Below are positions 14,894-23,342 of a DNA stretch of 35,546 bases, in pieces; the first letter of the stretch is position 1; every line of letters starts with the position of its first letter. A program made the translations under genes and the position numbers. The notes under the pieces were generated by a model. It did not search any database and was not told the DNA's origin. It saw only the letters and a list, made by a program, of their open reading frames with translations. The DNA comes from an uncultured Geobacteraceae bacterium (lineage in GTDB: Bacteria > Desulfobacterota > Desulfuromonadia > Geobacterales > Pseudopelobacteraceae), in assembly GCA_903930585.1 (NCBI GenBank), contig CAIYZD010000083.1:1-35546 (forward strand), read 5' to 3'.

Positions 14894-16162
14894 ATGGCAG
14901 AAGATGTCGCAATTAGCATTCAAAACTTAACCAAGATCTACAAACTCTACGACTCCCCCACAGATCGGCTGAAGGAGGCGCTTAGCCCGTTTCGCAAGAA
15001 ATACCACCGAGATTTCTTTGCTCTGAACGATATCAGTTTTGAGGTAACAAGGGGGGAAACTGTCGGCATAATCGGTCGGAATGGTGCCGGAAAATCGACA
15101 CTTCTGAAGATAATCACCGGAGTTATTGCTTCAAGCAGCGGAAATGTCCGTGTTAATGGCAAAATTTCAGCCCTGCTGGAACTGGGCGCAGGTTTCAATC
15201 CCGATATCAGTGGTCTGGAAAATGTTTTTTTTAACTGCACCCTTATGGGCTTCAGCAAGGAAGAAATCGACGCAAAGCTTGACGAAATCATAGAATTTGC
15301 CGACATAGGTGAATTCATCCACCAGCCGGTTAAGACCTATTCAAGCGGTATGGTTTCCCGGCTTGCTTTCGCCGTTGCCATCAGTGTCGATCCGGAAATC
15401 CTCATCGTTGACGAGGCCCTCGCAGTTGGCGATGTTGCCTTCCAGTACAAATGCTACCAGCGGATGTGGCAAATGAAGGCTAACGGCGCGACTCTCATCC
15501 TTGTGACTCATTCAACCCAACATATTCTCGAACAGTGCGACAAGGCCGTTCTGCTGTGCAGCGGAAGGCTCGTCTGCCAGGATAGCAACGTAGAAGAGGT
15601 GGTCACGCGGTATGAAAAGCTTATACGTAACGTTGATGATGCAAGTGGTATCAACATTGATATGGCTGGCCGGGAGTTGATCGAAGAAGACTTCTCCAGA
15701 GTAGCCAACAGGGAGATCGGTGAGCAGCGATTCGGCTCAGGGCGGGCCATTCTCAAAAATATCACTGTCACGAACAGACTAGAATCCGAGGAAAACAGTC
15801 CCGTCCTCCGTAGTGGAAGAAAGATGTATATAAAATTTCTCATATACTCCCGTGAAGAGATCGAAAATATTGCCCTTGGAGTTTCTCTGAGACGGAGGGA
15901 TAGCTCCGACATCTGGGGAGATAACAATATTTACGCCGATCACCCATTGATGTTGAAAAAGGGCATAAACCGTATTTGTTACGAGACAACCCTCAATATA
16001 GTATCAGGTGAATATCTTTTGTTATGCGGGCTTGCCGCCTTCAGAGGCAACGAACGTGAGGAGCTTGATCAGAGGTGGCCGGTGAGAATAGTAAAGGTTG
16101 CCAGTGACAGGGAATCTGTTGGTTTTATCTACAGCCCTATCAAAGTACTATCTTGCAATTAA
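14894..16162 (+). CDS. wzt: Polysaccharide ABC exporter ATPase with C-terminal substrate-recognition-type domain
   Basis: The 422-residue cytoplasmic ATPase subunit. From the ATG at 14894: Walker A G-R-N-G-A-G-K-S-T at 61-69, signature Y-S-S-G-M-V-S-R-L at 149-157, Walker B I-L-I-V-D-E at 169-174, and switch histidine T-H at 205-206. The D-S-P near residue 21 and H-R-D-F-F-A-L-N-D region near 38-46 are typical of Wzt/TagH proteins. About 140 residues after position 280 form a separate beta-rich region, as in Wzt proteins whose carbohydrate-binding module recognises the capped non-reducing end of the O-polysaccharide (E. coli O9a, Klebsiella O12). A TTG at 14876 is in frame, but AGGCGG just before the ATG favours the ATG. 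The next gene follows after 9 bases. Confidence 0.93.
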   Translation: MAEDVAISIQNLTKIYKLYDSPTDRLKEALSPFRKKYHRDFFALNDISFEVTRGETVGIIGRNGAGKSTLLKIITGVIASSSGNVRVNGKISALLELGAGFNPDISGLENVFFNCTLMGFSKEEIDAKLDEIIEFADIGEFIHQPVKTYSSGMVSRLAFAVAISVDPEILIVDEALAVGDVAFQYKCYQRMWQMKANGATLILVTHSTQHILEQCDKAVLLCSGRLVCQDSNVEEVVTRYEKLIRNVDDASGINIDMAGRELIEEDFSRVANREIGEQRFGSGRAILKNITVTNRLESEENSPVLRSGRKMYIKFLIYSREEIENIALGVSLRRRDSSDIWGDNNIYADHPLMLKKGINRICYETTLNIVSGEYLLLCGLAAFRGNEREELDQRWPVRIVKVASDRESVGFIYSPIKVLSCN

Positions 16163-16171
16163 GGAACTATA

Positions 16172-19100
16172 ATGCTTATCTCTTTTCTTTATCCCTTTCG
16201 AATTCGAGAAGTCAAGGCACCTTTCCTGTGGGTATTCTACAAGCAACTTGCCCACTTCAAACCAAACGAAATAACATATATTGCCAATGACGATTATTTT
16301 GTCGATCCAACAGAATTCCGCGACCGCTGGGAGATAACACCTGCGTCACAAGCTCATCTTGGATACTGCCTTCCTACGGCAACAGATCTTTCTGCCATCA
16401 ACAAACGCATCATTAATAATTCAGTATTTGACGCACTTAGTAAAAAATTCCCCTCATCAAACGGCGCATGGAAATCACTTATTACTGAGCGGTATGAGCC
16501 ACTTGAACAGGTTCTTGATGTGCTATTCTCCGAAATTACAGCCAAACACTCAGTTGAGGCAGTTCTTGCCTGGTGCAACTGCAGAAGCCTCTCGGAGGTA
16601 TCCAGGAAGTACGGTTTCAAGATAATCCACAATGAATTGGGACCAACGAGAAGACCTCATTACATCCAAACCGCCTATTTTGACTTCTCCGGTGTCAATG
16701 GCAACACCGATGCGCATACACGTTACCTTAAGTTCAGCAGTGAGGTTGCGTCACATCCCGTAGATACGTTGCCAAAGAAGGGACTTCTCTACCTGTTGAC
16801 CAATGAGAAGTACCTCCCTTGCATCCCAACTGACGTATCCGCCCGGAGCTACGATATCGGCCTCGCCCTCCAGATCGAGGACGACTCAAACGTGCTTGCC
16901 TACTCCAATGGCCACGACAATTTTGACCTGATCAATTGCGCCCGCAAGGTGTTCGGGCGGGAGGACATCTTAATCCGCAGGCATCCCAGTGGTCATCTGG
17001 AGTACAAAGAAACCTTGGGAGTGATCGACGATTCTCCTCAGCTGTTTGATTTTTTACATAAGTGTCGTCGAATAGCGACTATCAACTCCAGTGTCGGTTT
17101 CGAGTCTATCCTGTTTGACAAGATTACCTATATTCTCGGAGATAGCCCCTTTGCCTTTATGGCCTATAATCGCCTTGACACTGGACAGGAAGTGTCTGCT
17201 ATTGCCGATGACCATCTGGCTATCAACTTTATTGTCTTTGGATACCTCATTCCCTACGACCTTCTTTTTACTCCCGAGTACTATCGTTGGCGTCTGGGGG
17301 ATAGAACCGAAAGAGAAATTTACGAATACCACTTTAACTATTATCTCTCCAAAGAGTTGACGAGCCCTGATCTTTTTTCGAGCTTAAGCGGCAAAGATTT
17401 ATTTGTCATCACTGTTGAAAACAAGGTTCGTAATCTCGGCAAGGAAGTAGAAAATCTCGCTTTGCAACTTTCAGAATGCCAGGCGCTGAATGAAACCAGT
17501 TCTCACAATATACTGGAATTGGAAGAAATTGTCGCTGCACTGCCCCAACATCAACTTGAGCAGTCTCGTTTTCAGGAAGAAGCCGATAAGCTGGCAATAC
17601 AATTTGAGGAGCAGGGCCGGGAATTATCTCTTGTCACCAATCGGCTTCAGCAAAAGGAAAATGACCTGGTGGACCGGGACGAGAAGATCAGACACCTCGA
17701 AGAGAAACTTGCCCTTCAGCAGCACAACACCCAGCCGGCCTTGAACGATCTGCTATCTTTGTATAACCTTTTGCAGCAACACACAAACACATTAGGGCGT
17801 TATTCCGCGTACACCCAAAAACTTCAGGAAATAATTGCGCAGGAAAAATATTCTCTACTATCGCCGTTAATGAGGCTTTTCTTCAATATATTCCACAACA
17901 CTATTGAGCATTTTCCGCAACAGGTGAAGAACAAACTTGCCGCTTTTGACCAGAAAATGTGGAAAAAGCACCATCAGCCAGTGGAGATTAGTCCACCGCC
18001 CCTGGATTCAAGCACCGATACCATCAAGATAAATACGAATCTTGCGAAAATGTTAGGTAGTAGAAATGAAGGGTTCGATGTCGTTGTTTTCCCTGTCATT
18101 GATTGGCATTTCCGCTTCCAGAGGCCACAGCATCTTGCAAAACACCCGGCGGCAGTCGGGCACCGAGTGTTCTATCTCACCACCGAATTCACACACGACT
18201 TCCAGAGTCTCGGCTTTAAGATAGCTGAGACACCCGAGAAAAATGTCTTTATAATCCAACTGGTCTGCCCGCTCCCCCACCCGAATATTTACCGCGACCT
18301 TCTTGCCGATACCCAGCGAGAAGCACTCCTCTCGTCTCTCAAACAACTGCGTGAGCGTTTTGAGATCAAGCAACTGGTATCTCTCGTGGACCTCCCCTTC
18401 TGGCGACCGGTTCTTGAGGCGTTACCCGACAACATTATTGTCTACGACTGCATGGACTACCACGCCGGTTTTTCTACCAACACAGATGAGATGCTGCGCG
18501 AGGAAAACCTGTTGCTGCATTGCGCAAACCTTGTCGTTACAACGTCACAGAGACTATCCGAACTTGTTGCGCAGGAGGTACCCAACGTCCTGATACGTAA
18601 TGGCGCGGAAGTTTCCTTTTTCGCCAACAGGCCAAAGGTATTGTCATACATATCAGATCGTCCCGTCGTCGGCTACATCGGCGCCATTTCCAACTGGTAC
18701 GACATCGACCTCGTAATTACTGCTGCGACAGCATACCCGGAATGGGACTTCGTCCTGATTGGCTCAACGTGGGGATGCGATCTAAAAACAGCAGAGTTGC
18801 TCCCGAATATCAAGTTTCTCGGAGAAAAACCCTATGCCGACCTACCGGGGTATCTGCATGCCTTCGACGTCTGCATTATCCCGTTCCTCCTGACCGAACT
18901 CACCCTCTGCACCAACCCGGTAAAGGTCTATGAATATCTGAGTGCAGGCAAACCGGTGGTGGCGACGGCCATGCCGGAGTTGCAACTGATTCGGGAGTAC
19001 GTACATATTGCAGAAACCACAGAAGATTTTGTTGAGAAGCTAAAGATTGCAATCGGCGAAAGCACTGACCAGGAATTGGCCGGACTGCGCTCGAAATGGG

Positions 19101-19189
19101 CACAACAACATGACTGGCAATCCCGTGCAGAAAATCTTCACAAAAATATCATGATGCTACTGGACAGTAACGATAGCAAATACGATTAA
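16172..19189 (+). CDS. Multidomain glycosyltransferase: GT99-like (beta-Kdo) domain, coiled coil, GT-B domain
   Basis: A 1005-residue cytoplasmic protein in three parts. Residues 1-400 begin Y-P-F-R-I-R-E-V-K-A-P-F and contain H-N-E-L-G-P (Glu155), L-Q-I-E-D-D-S-N (Asp237/238), R-R-H-P-S-G (His271) and T-I-N-S-S-V-G-F-E-S. This resembles the N-terminal GT99 domain of WbbB, a retaining beta-Kdo transferase that caps O-antigen. Residues about 415-525 form a heptad-like, Glu/Gln/Leu-rich coiled coil. Residues 635-1005 are a GT-B (GT4-like) domain with D-W-H-F-R-F-Q-R-P-Q, R-N-G-A-E, G-Y-I-G-A-I and Y-E-Y-L-S-A-G-K-P. AAGGA lies 6 bases before the ATG. It directly follows wzt, which fits a role in chain termination. 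The GT99 call is from remembered motifs and needs structural confirmation. Confidence 0.75.
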   Translation: MLISFLYPFRIREVKAPFLWVFYKQLAHFKPNEITYIANDDYFVDPTEFRDRWEITPASQAHLGYCLPTATDLSAINKRIINNSVFDALSKKFPSSNGAWKSLITERYEPLEQVLDVLFSEITAKHSVEAVLAWCNCRSLSEVSRKYGFKIIHNELGPTRRPHYIQTAYFDFSGVNGNTDAHTRYLKFSSEVASHPVDTLPKKGLLYLLTNEKYLPCIPTDVSARSYDIGLALQIEDDSNVLAYSNGHDNFDLINCARKVFGREDILIRRHPSGHLEYKETLGVIDDSPQLFDFLHKCRRIATINSSVGFESILFDKITYILGDSPFAFMAYNRLDTGQEVSAIADDHLAINFIVFGYLIPYDLLFTPEYYRWRLGDRTEREIYEYHFNYYLSKELTSPDLFSSLSGKDLFVITVENKVRNLGKEVENLALQLSECQALNETSSHNILELEEIVAALPQHQLEQSRFQEEADKLAIQFEEQGRELSLVTNRLQQKENDLVDRDEKIRHLEEKLALQQHNTQPALNDLLSLYNLLQQHTNTLGRYSAYTQKLQEIIAQEKYSLLSPLMRLFFNIFHNTIEHFPQQVKNKLAAFDQKMWKKHHQPVEISPPPLDSSTDTIKINTNLAKMLGSRNEGFDVVVFPVIDWHFRFQRPQHLAKHPAAVGHRVFYLTTEFTHDFQSLGFKIAETPEKNVFIIQLVCPLPHPNIYRDLLADTQREALLSSLKQLRERFEIKQLVSLVDLPFWRPVLEALPDNIIVYDCMDYHAGFSTNTDEMLREENLLLHCANLVVTTSQRLSELVAQEVPNVLIRNGAEVSFFANRPKVLSYISDRPVVGYIGAISNWYDIDLVITAATAYPEWDFVLIGSTWGCDLKTAELLPNIKFLGEKPYADLPGYLHAFDVCIIPFLLTELTLCTNPVKVYEYLSAGKPVVATAMPELQLIREYVHIAETTEDFVEKLKIAIGESTDQELAGLRSKWAQQHDWQSRAENLHKNIMMLLDSNDSKYD

Positions 19190-19210
19190 ATCCCGTTCTG
19201 GAGTCGGTAA

Positions 19211-21520
19211 ATGCACAAAGTTGCGATTATAACACTTTCGTTCAATTGTCTTGAAGACACGACTAAACCATGCCTTGAAAGCATTTTTTCCTGCAAAAAT
19301 GAGACTCCGTTCATCGTCGTCGTTGTGGACAATCTCTCGACTGATGGTACTCGCGAATACCTGATTGAAGAAGAGAAGAAACATGACAATCTTCGCGTAA
19401 TACTAAATGATCGGAATACCGGTTATGCCGCAGGCAACAACATCGGCATCGGGGCAGCGGAAGCGGAATATTATATACTGCTGAACAATGATACTATTGT
19501 AACCGATTACTGGATCGACTATTTTGTGCGATTTTTCTCCGAGCATCCCGAAACCGGGATGCTCGGACCTGTGACCAACTCAGTCGGAAACGAGCAACTT
19601 ATACACATTGAATCAACGAAAGAAGCTGAGATCATTCACAAGGGTCTGGAATGGGCGGCAACATGTAAAACTGATTACTTTTACACGAAAATGCTCGGTT
19701 TCTTTTGTGTTGCAATAAAAAAAGAAGTAATTGATACGGTCGGATTGTTGGAAGAAGCCTTCGGTATCGGCATGTTCGAGGATGATGACTATTGTTTGAG
19801 GGTGCGGGAAAAAGGGTATAACCTTGCGTGTCTTGAAGATATTTTTATTTTTCATAAAGGCAATTTCACTTTCAAGAATACAATTGCCGATTACAATGAC
19901 CTATTCTACATCAACCTTCGAAAGTTTGAGGAAAAGCACCATACAAAATGGCGTACCGGATGCAGTACCCCGCCATTCCTCGATTTATTTGATTCATATA
20001 TGGCAAATAGCTCTGGAAAGGTAGATAAGGCCCTTTACAAGATCAAGAACAAGTTGCAAGTAATGAGACGTTTTGATTATCCAAGGTTCAATCTTGAATA
20101 TCTTGTCTCCCACCAACAGGAGCAGATCAGTAAACTGGAAGAAAAGACAGCGCGTGCCGACAAAAGCTTCCATGAATCGACAGCGGAGGATATTTACGTT
20201 AACCTGCAGATAGCGGAAAATGAACTCAAAAGCATCCACTCTTCCTTAACGTGGCGGCTGGCGAAGCGCCTGCATCGCATTATCGACAAGCTCCCCATCA
20301 CCCGTCCAGCCTATAATTTCTTACATTCTCGTCTCCATTCTAAAGCTGGCTTTGTTTCCACGACAACACCTTCTAACCCGGCCGAGATTGCCATTACCGA
20401 ATCAGCAGTCGTCAATACCCCACTGGAGTATTTGCGACAAAATCCCCAGATACCGATTGTCGTTTTCCCACCGCTATTTGACTGGGATGTTCCTCTCTTT
20501 CAGAGGCCACAGCAGATCGCGATGAGCCTTGCTAAAAATGGCTTATATTATTTTTACTGCACACCTAATGCAAAATACGATAGCGTTGAGGGGTTTACTC
20601 CTATTTCAAGCAAAGGGTTTCTTACCAACAAGTTCGAAGAAATCATCACGCTTCCAAACCGGAAAGTTATTCACCTGATTTCAACCGACAACAGCAAGAG
20701 TCGCAGTTACGTCGAAGAGGAGTTACGAAAAGGCAACCTGATCCTCTATGAATACATTGACGAAATACATGAGAAGATATCAGGAATTGCCATTCCGCAA
20801 AGCACGATTGAAATGCATGAGTACATATTACGGAGTGAACAATGCACCGTCATCGCAACGGCGGATAAACTCTACAAGGATGTGCTGGAATATCGAAGCG
20901 GGAATTGTGCCCTGGTCACCAACGGTGTTGATTACGACCATTTTTCCCGACAATTTACGGGAGAAGACATTCCAAATGAGATAAAACATATCGTTGCCAG
21001 AAAAAAGCCGATAATCGGCTATTTCGGGGCATTTGCCTCCTGGTTCGACTTTGATGCAGTTGCTTCTTTGGCAAAAACACAACCCGATTACGAGATTCTT
21101 CTGATAGGATGGAACTATCAGGATTTATTTGATGTGTCGGAAATACAAAAACTGCCCAATGTCACCGTGATCGGACCTATTCCCTATAAAGAGTTGCCGA
21201 GATATGCCTTCTGGTTTGATGTGTCCACCATTCCATTCATCATAAACGAGATTACCGAATCAACATCACCTATCAAGCTGTTTGAGTACATGGCACTTGG
21301 GAAACCTATTGTAACCACTGACTTACCAGAATGCCGACGCTATAAATCGGTACTTATTGCGAAAGACCATTCTGATTTTATTGTTAAAATCAGAATGGCC
21401 ATTGATCTTAAGTTTGATTTGTCTTATAAGATGTTGCTCGAAAGAGAAGCGTCCGAAAATACTTGGGATAGCAAAGCAAAAATTATTTATAATTTAATCC
21501 ACTCCAACCTGGCACGCTAA
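19211..21520 (+). CDS. Bifunctional glycosyltransferase: GT2 domain, helical linker, GT-B domain
   Basis: A 769-residue protein. Residues 1-255 are a GT2 domain: I-I-T-L-S-F-N, V-V-D-N-L-S-T-D-G-T, Y-A-A-G-N-N-I-G, L-L-N-N-D-T and M-F-E-D-D-D-Y-C-L-R. Residues about 300-390 form a charged helical linker with S-S-L-T-W-R-L near 338. Residues 414-769 are a GT-B domain clearly paralogous to the C terminus of the preceding protein, with shared F-Q-R-P-Q, T-N-G-V-D, G-Y-F-G-A-F-A-S-W, I-P-F-I and F-E-Y-M-A-L-G-K-P. Such two-enzyme proteins often add alternating residues of a repeat unit. GGAG lies 7 bases before the ATG, 21 bases after the upstream stop. Two perfect hairpins lie inside the gene (19539-19566 and 21367-21398). 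Substrates are unknown. Confidence 0.88.
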   Translation: MHKVAIITLSFNCLEDTTKPCLESIFSCKNETPFIVVVVDNLSTDGTREYLIEEEKKHDNLRVILNDRNTGYAAGNNIGIGAAEAEYYILLNNDTIVTDYWIDYFVRFFSEHPETGMLGPVTNSVGNEQLIHIESTKEAEIIHKGLEWAATCKTDYFYTKMLGFFCVAIKKEVIDTVGLLEEAFGIGMFEDDDYCLRVREKGYNLACLEDIFIFHKGNFTFKNTIADYNDLFYINLRKFEEKHHTKWRTGCSTPPFLDLFDSYMANSSGKVDKALYKIKNKLQVMRRFDYPRFNLEYLVSHQQEQISKLEEKTARADKSFHESTAEDIYVNLQIAENELKSIHSSLTWRLAKRLHRIIDKLPITRPAYNFLHSRLHSKAGFVSTTTPSNPAEIAITESAVVNTPLEYLRQNPQIPIVVFPPLFDWDVPLFQRPQQIAMSLAKNGLYYFYCTPNAKYDSVEGFTPISSKGFLTNKFEEIITLPNRKVIHLISTDNSKSRSYVEEELRKGNLILYEYIDEIHEKISGIAIPQSTIEMHEYILRSEQCTVIATADKLYKDVLEYRSGNCALVTNGVDYDHFSRQFTGEDIPNEIKHIVARKKPIIGYFGAFASWFDFDAVASLAKTQPDYEILLIGWNYQDLFDVSEIQKLPNVTVIGPIPYKELPRYAFWFDVSTIPFIINEITESTSPIKLFEYMALGKPIVTTDLPECRRYKSVLIAKDHSDFIVKIRMAIDLKFDLSYKMLLEREASENTWDSKAKIIYNLIHSNLAR
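19539..19566. repeat. Perfect 12-bp inverted repeat inside a coding region
   Basis: CCGAGCATCCCG at 19539-19550 is followed by the loop AAAC and its exact reverse complement at 19555-19566. It codes for part of the GT2 domain (E-H-P-E-T-G-M-L-G). The stem is GC-rich and would be very stable in the mRNA. No T-run follows, so it is not a typical terminator. Confidence 0.85.
21367..21398. repeat. Perfect 14-bp inverted repeat inside a coding region
   Basis: A 14-base arm at 21367-21380 and its exact reverse complement at 21385-21398 enclose the loop TTGT. It lies in the last part of the GT2/GT-B gene, coding for D-H-S-D-F-I-V-K-I-R-M. It is about 120 bases before the stop codon and has no T-run after it. 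Its role, if any, is unknown. Confidence 0.85.
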
Positions 21521-21553
21521 AGAATTTGAAACCGAATTTATGAAAAACTAATA

Positions 21554-22681
21554 ATGAACAACATAAAAATACTATCCGTAATAGGAACCCGCCCGGAAGC
21601 AATCAAGATGGCTCCGGTTATTCTTGAGCTAAAAAAGTTGAGCAACGCCGATGTTCGAACTATTGCTACAGCCCAGCACCGGGAGATGCTCGACCAGGTC
21701 GTAAATCTGTTCGGAATCATTCCCGAGTACGACCTGAATCTTATGCAGCCTGGGCAGGATCTGACGGATATTACCGCCAGCGTTTTACTTGGCATGCGTG
21801 GAGTGTTACGGGAATGGCGACCGGATTGGGTGTTGGTTCATGGCGATACGACGACCACCTTTGCCGCTGCCCTAGCCGCCTACTATGAAAAAATTCCGGT
21901 CGGTCATATTGAAGCGGGACTGCGGACCGGTAACATTTATTCCCCTTGGCCGGAAGAGATGAACCGCCGCCTCGCCGGAGCAATTACCACCCTCCACTTT
22001 GCGCCCACAGGGAGGGCACAAGAAAACCTTCTCCGGGAGGGGGTTGCTTCCGAACGGATACATGTCACTGGCAACACGGTCATCGACGCCCTCTATGATG
22101 TCGTTGCGCGGATCAAAGCCAGTGCCACGCTTACGGCCTCTTTGGCAAAACAGTTTGATTACCTCGATCAAAACAGGAAATTGATCCTTGTCACCGGCCA
22201 CCGGCGCGAGAACTTTGGGGAAGGCTTCGAGAGAATCTGCCACGCGTTGAAAACCCTGAGCGAACTTGATGACGTCCAGATCCTGTACCCTGTACACCTG
22301 AACCCCCATGTGCAGGAACCGGTACGGCGGATTCTGGGCGGCTTGTCGAACATCCATCTGATCGAGCCGCTGGACTATCTCCCTTTCGTTTACCTGATGG
22401 ACTGTTCATATCTGATTATTACCGATTCTGGCGGCGTACAGGAAGAAGCGCCAGCCTTAGGGAAGCCGGTGCTGGTCATGCGGGATACAACCGAACGCCC
22501 CGAGGCGGTCGATGCCGGAACGGTTAAACTGGTAGGAACTGACGTAACACGCATTGTGAGTGAAGCAAACATCCTCTTGAACAATTCTGCCGAATATGAC
22601 AGTATGTCCCGGATTCATAATCCCTATGGTGACGGTCTGGCAGCGAAACGGATTGTCAAGGTTCTGCTGTCTTCTTGTTGA
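21554..22681 (+). CDS. wecB: UDP-N-acetylglucosamine 2-epimerase (non-hydrolysing)
   Basis: A 375-residue cytoplasmic enzyme that interconverts UDP-GlcNAc and UDP-ManNAc, giving a ManNAc-type precursor for surface glycans. Family landmarks in order: [11 protein letters not shown] at about 11-21, A-Q-H-R-E-M, H-G-D-T-T-T-T near 96-102, [22 protein letters not shown] near 216-223, and D-S-G-G-V-Q-E-E-A near 294-302, followed by R-D-T-T-E-R-P-E-A. The length matches the family. The ATG at 21554 has no strong ribosome site. No UDP-ManNAc dehydrogenase (wecC) is visible here, so whether ManNAc or ManNAcA is used cannot be decided. It follows the large glycosyltransferases by 33 bases in the same direction. 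Confidence 0.95.
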   Translation: MNNIKILSVIGTRPEAIKMAPVILELKKLSNADVRTIATAQHREMLDQVVNLFGIIPEYDLNLMQPGQDLTDITASVLLGMRGVLREWRPDWVLVHGDTTTTFAAALAAYYEKIPVGHIEAGLRTGNIYSPWPEEMNRRLAGAITTLHFAPTGRAQENLLREGVASERIHVTGNTVIDALYDVVARIKASATLTASLAKQFDYLDQNRKLILVTGHRRENFGEGFERICHALKTLSELDDVQILYPVHLNPHVQEPVRRILGGLSNIHLIEPLDYLPFVYLMDCSYLIITDSGGVQEEAPALGKPVLVMRDTTERPEAVDAGTVKLVGTDVTRIVSEANILLNNSAEYDSMSRIHNPYGDGLAAKRIVKVLLSSC

Positions 22682-22769
22682 TAAAAATTAATGTGCGCGG
22701 GTATCTAATGAGTGCAAGCGTCAACTACGCTAAAAAAAAACACAGCACAATTAAAGAGGAGGTTCACAC

Positions 22770-23213
22770 ATGAAGTTAGGGAAAGTTGTTCAGTTAATCG
22801 TATGCGTTGTCGCAGCCGGAGTTATGGTTAGCGGTTGCAAAAATAAGGAAGAAGCACCGCCGGCACCGGCTCAACAGGCTCAGCCCGCCCCTTCTGCCCA
22901 ACCGGCACCTGCAGCACAGAGCGGAGCTTTGTTCATCGTAAAGTTCGGCCCGGAATCTACCACTGCAGGACAAGTCTTTAACGCACAGCCGAGCGGTGAG
23001 AGCGCCCTTTGGGTAACCGCAGAAAATATTCCGACCAAAACTGTCATTGTCTTCAACAACACCAACCTTAAAAGCTTCGTCGGCAAAGATGGAAAGCTCA
23101 TCACCGCCATTGTGCCGAAAAATATGTATGAAAAACCAGGCAGTTACCCTCTATTTCTGCTCGATACAGAGACAAATGCTAAATCTAATGAAGTGGTTTT
23201 TTCTGTAAAATAA
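22770..23213 (+). CDS. Small lipoprotein with a Pro/Ala-rich linker
   Basis: A 147-residue predicted lipoprotein. The signal ends in a lipobox V-S-G-C with the lipidated cysteine at residue 23, followed by K-N-K-E-E. Next is a linker of alternating Ala, Pro and Gln from about 28 to 50. A globular, beta-rich domain of about 95 residues follows, ending in P-G-S-Y-P-L-F-L-L-D-T and N-E-V-V-F-S-V-K, a pattern like small Ig-like (IPT/TIG) domains. AGGAGG lies 8 bases before the ATG, an excellent ribosome site, and a strong intrinsic terminator follows. The position at the end of the exporter block suggests a cell-envelope role, but no specific function is recognised. The residue after Cys is Lys, so outer-membrane sorting is likely though not certain. 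Confidence 0.85.
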   Translation: MKLGKVVQLIVCVVAAGVMVSGCKNKEEAPPAPAQQAQPAPSAQPAPAAQSGALFIVKFGPESTTAGQVFNAQPSGESALWVTAENIPTKTVIVFNNTNLKSFVGKDGKLITAIVPKNMYEKPGSYPLFLLDTETNAKSNEVVFSVK

Positions 23214-23239
23214 GTACAAACGTACCGCAGCTCGTTACT

Positions 23240-23277
23240 ACCCCTCTTTGCCACTACCGGGAAGAGGGGTGTTTTTT
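23240..23277 (+). terminator. Intrinsic terminator after the lipoprotein gene
   Basis: ACCCCTCTT at 23240-23248 pairs perfectly with AAGAGGGGT at 23262-23270, with a 13-base loop, and GTTTTTT follows at 23271-23277. The position is 27 bases after the lipoprotein stop. It closes the central block and separates it from the GT2-GT4 gene at 23343. Confidence 0.88.
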
Positions 23278-23342
23278 GCGTAGATTAGTGTTTGCACTAC
23301 TTGGCACCGGCTGTTCACATTTCACAAATATCAAGGTACGAC

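Noticed and set aside
21872-22357. A 161-codon minus-strand open frame
   Set aside because: It is fully inside wecB, which has all its family motifs; the reverse product resembles nothing.
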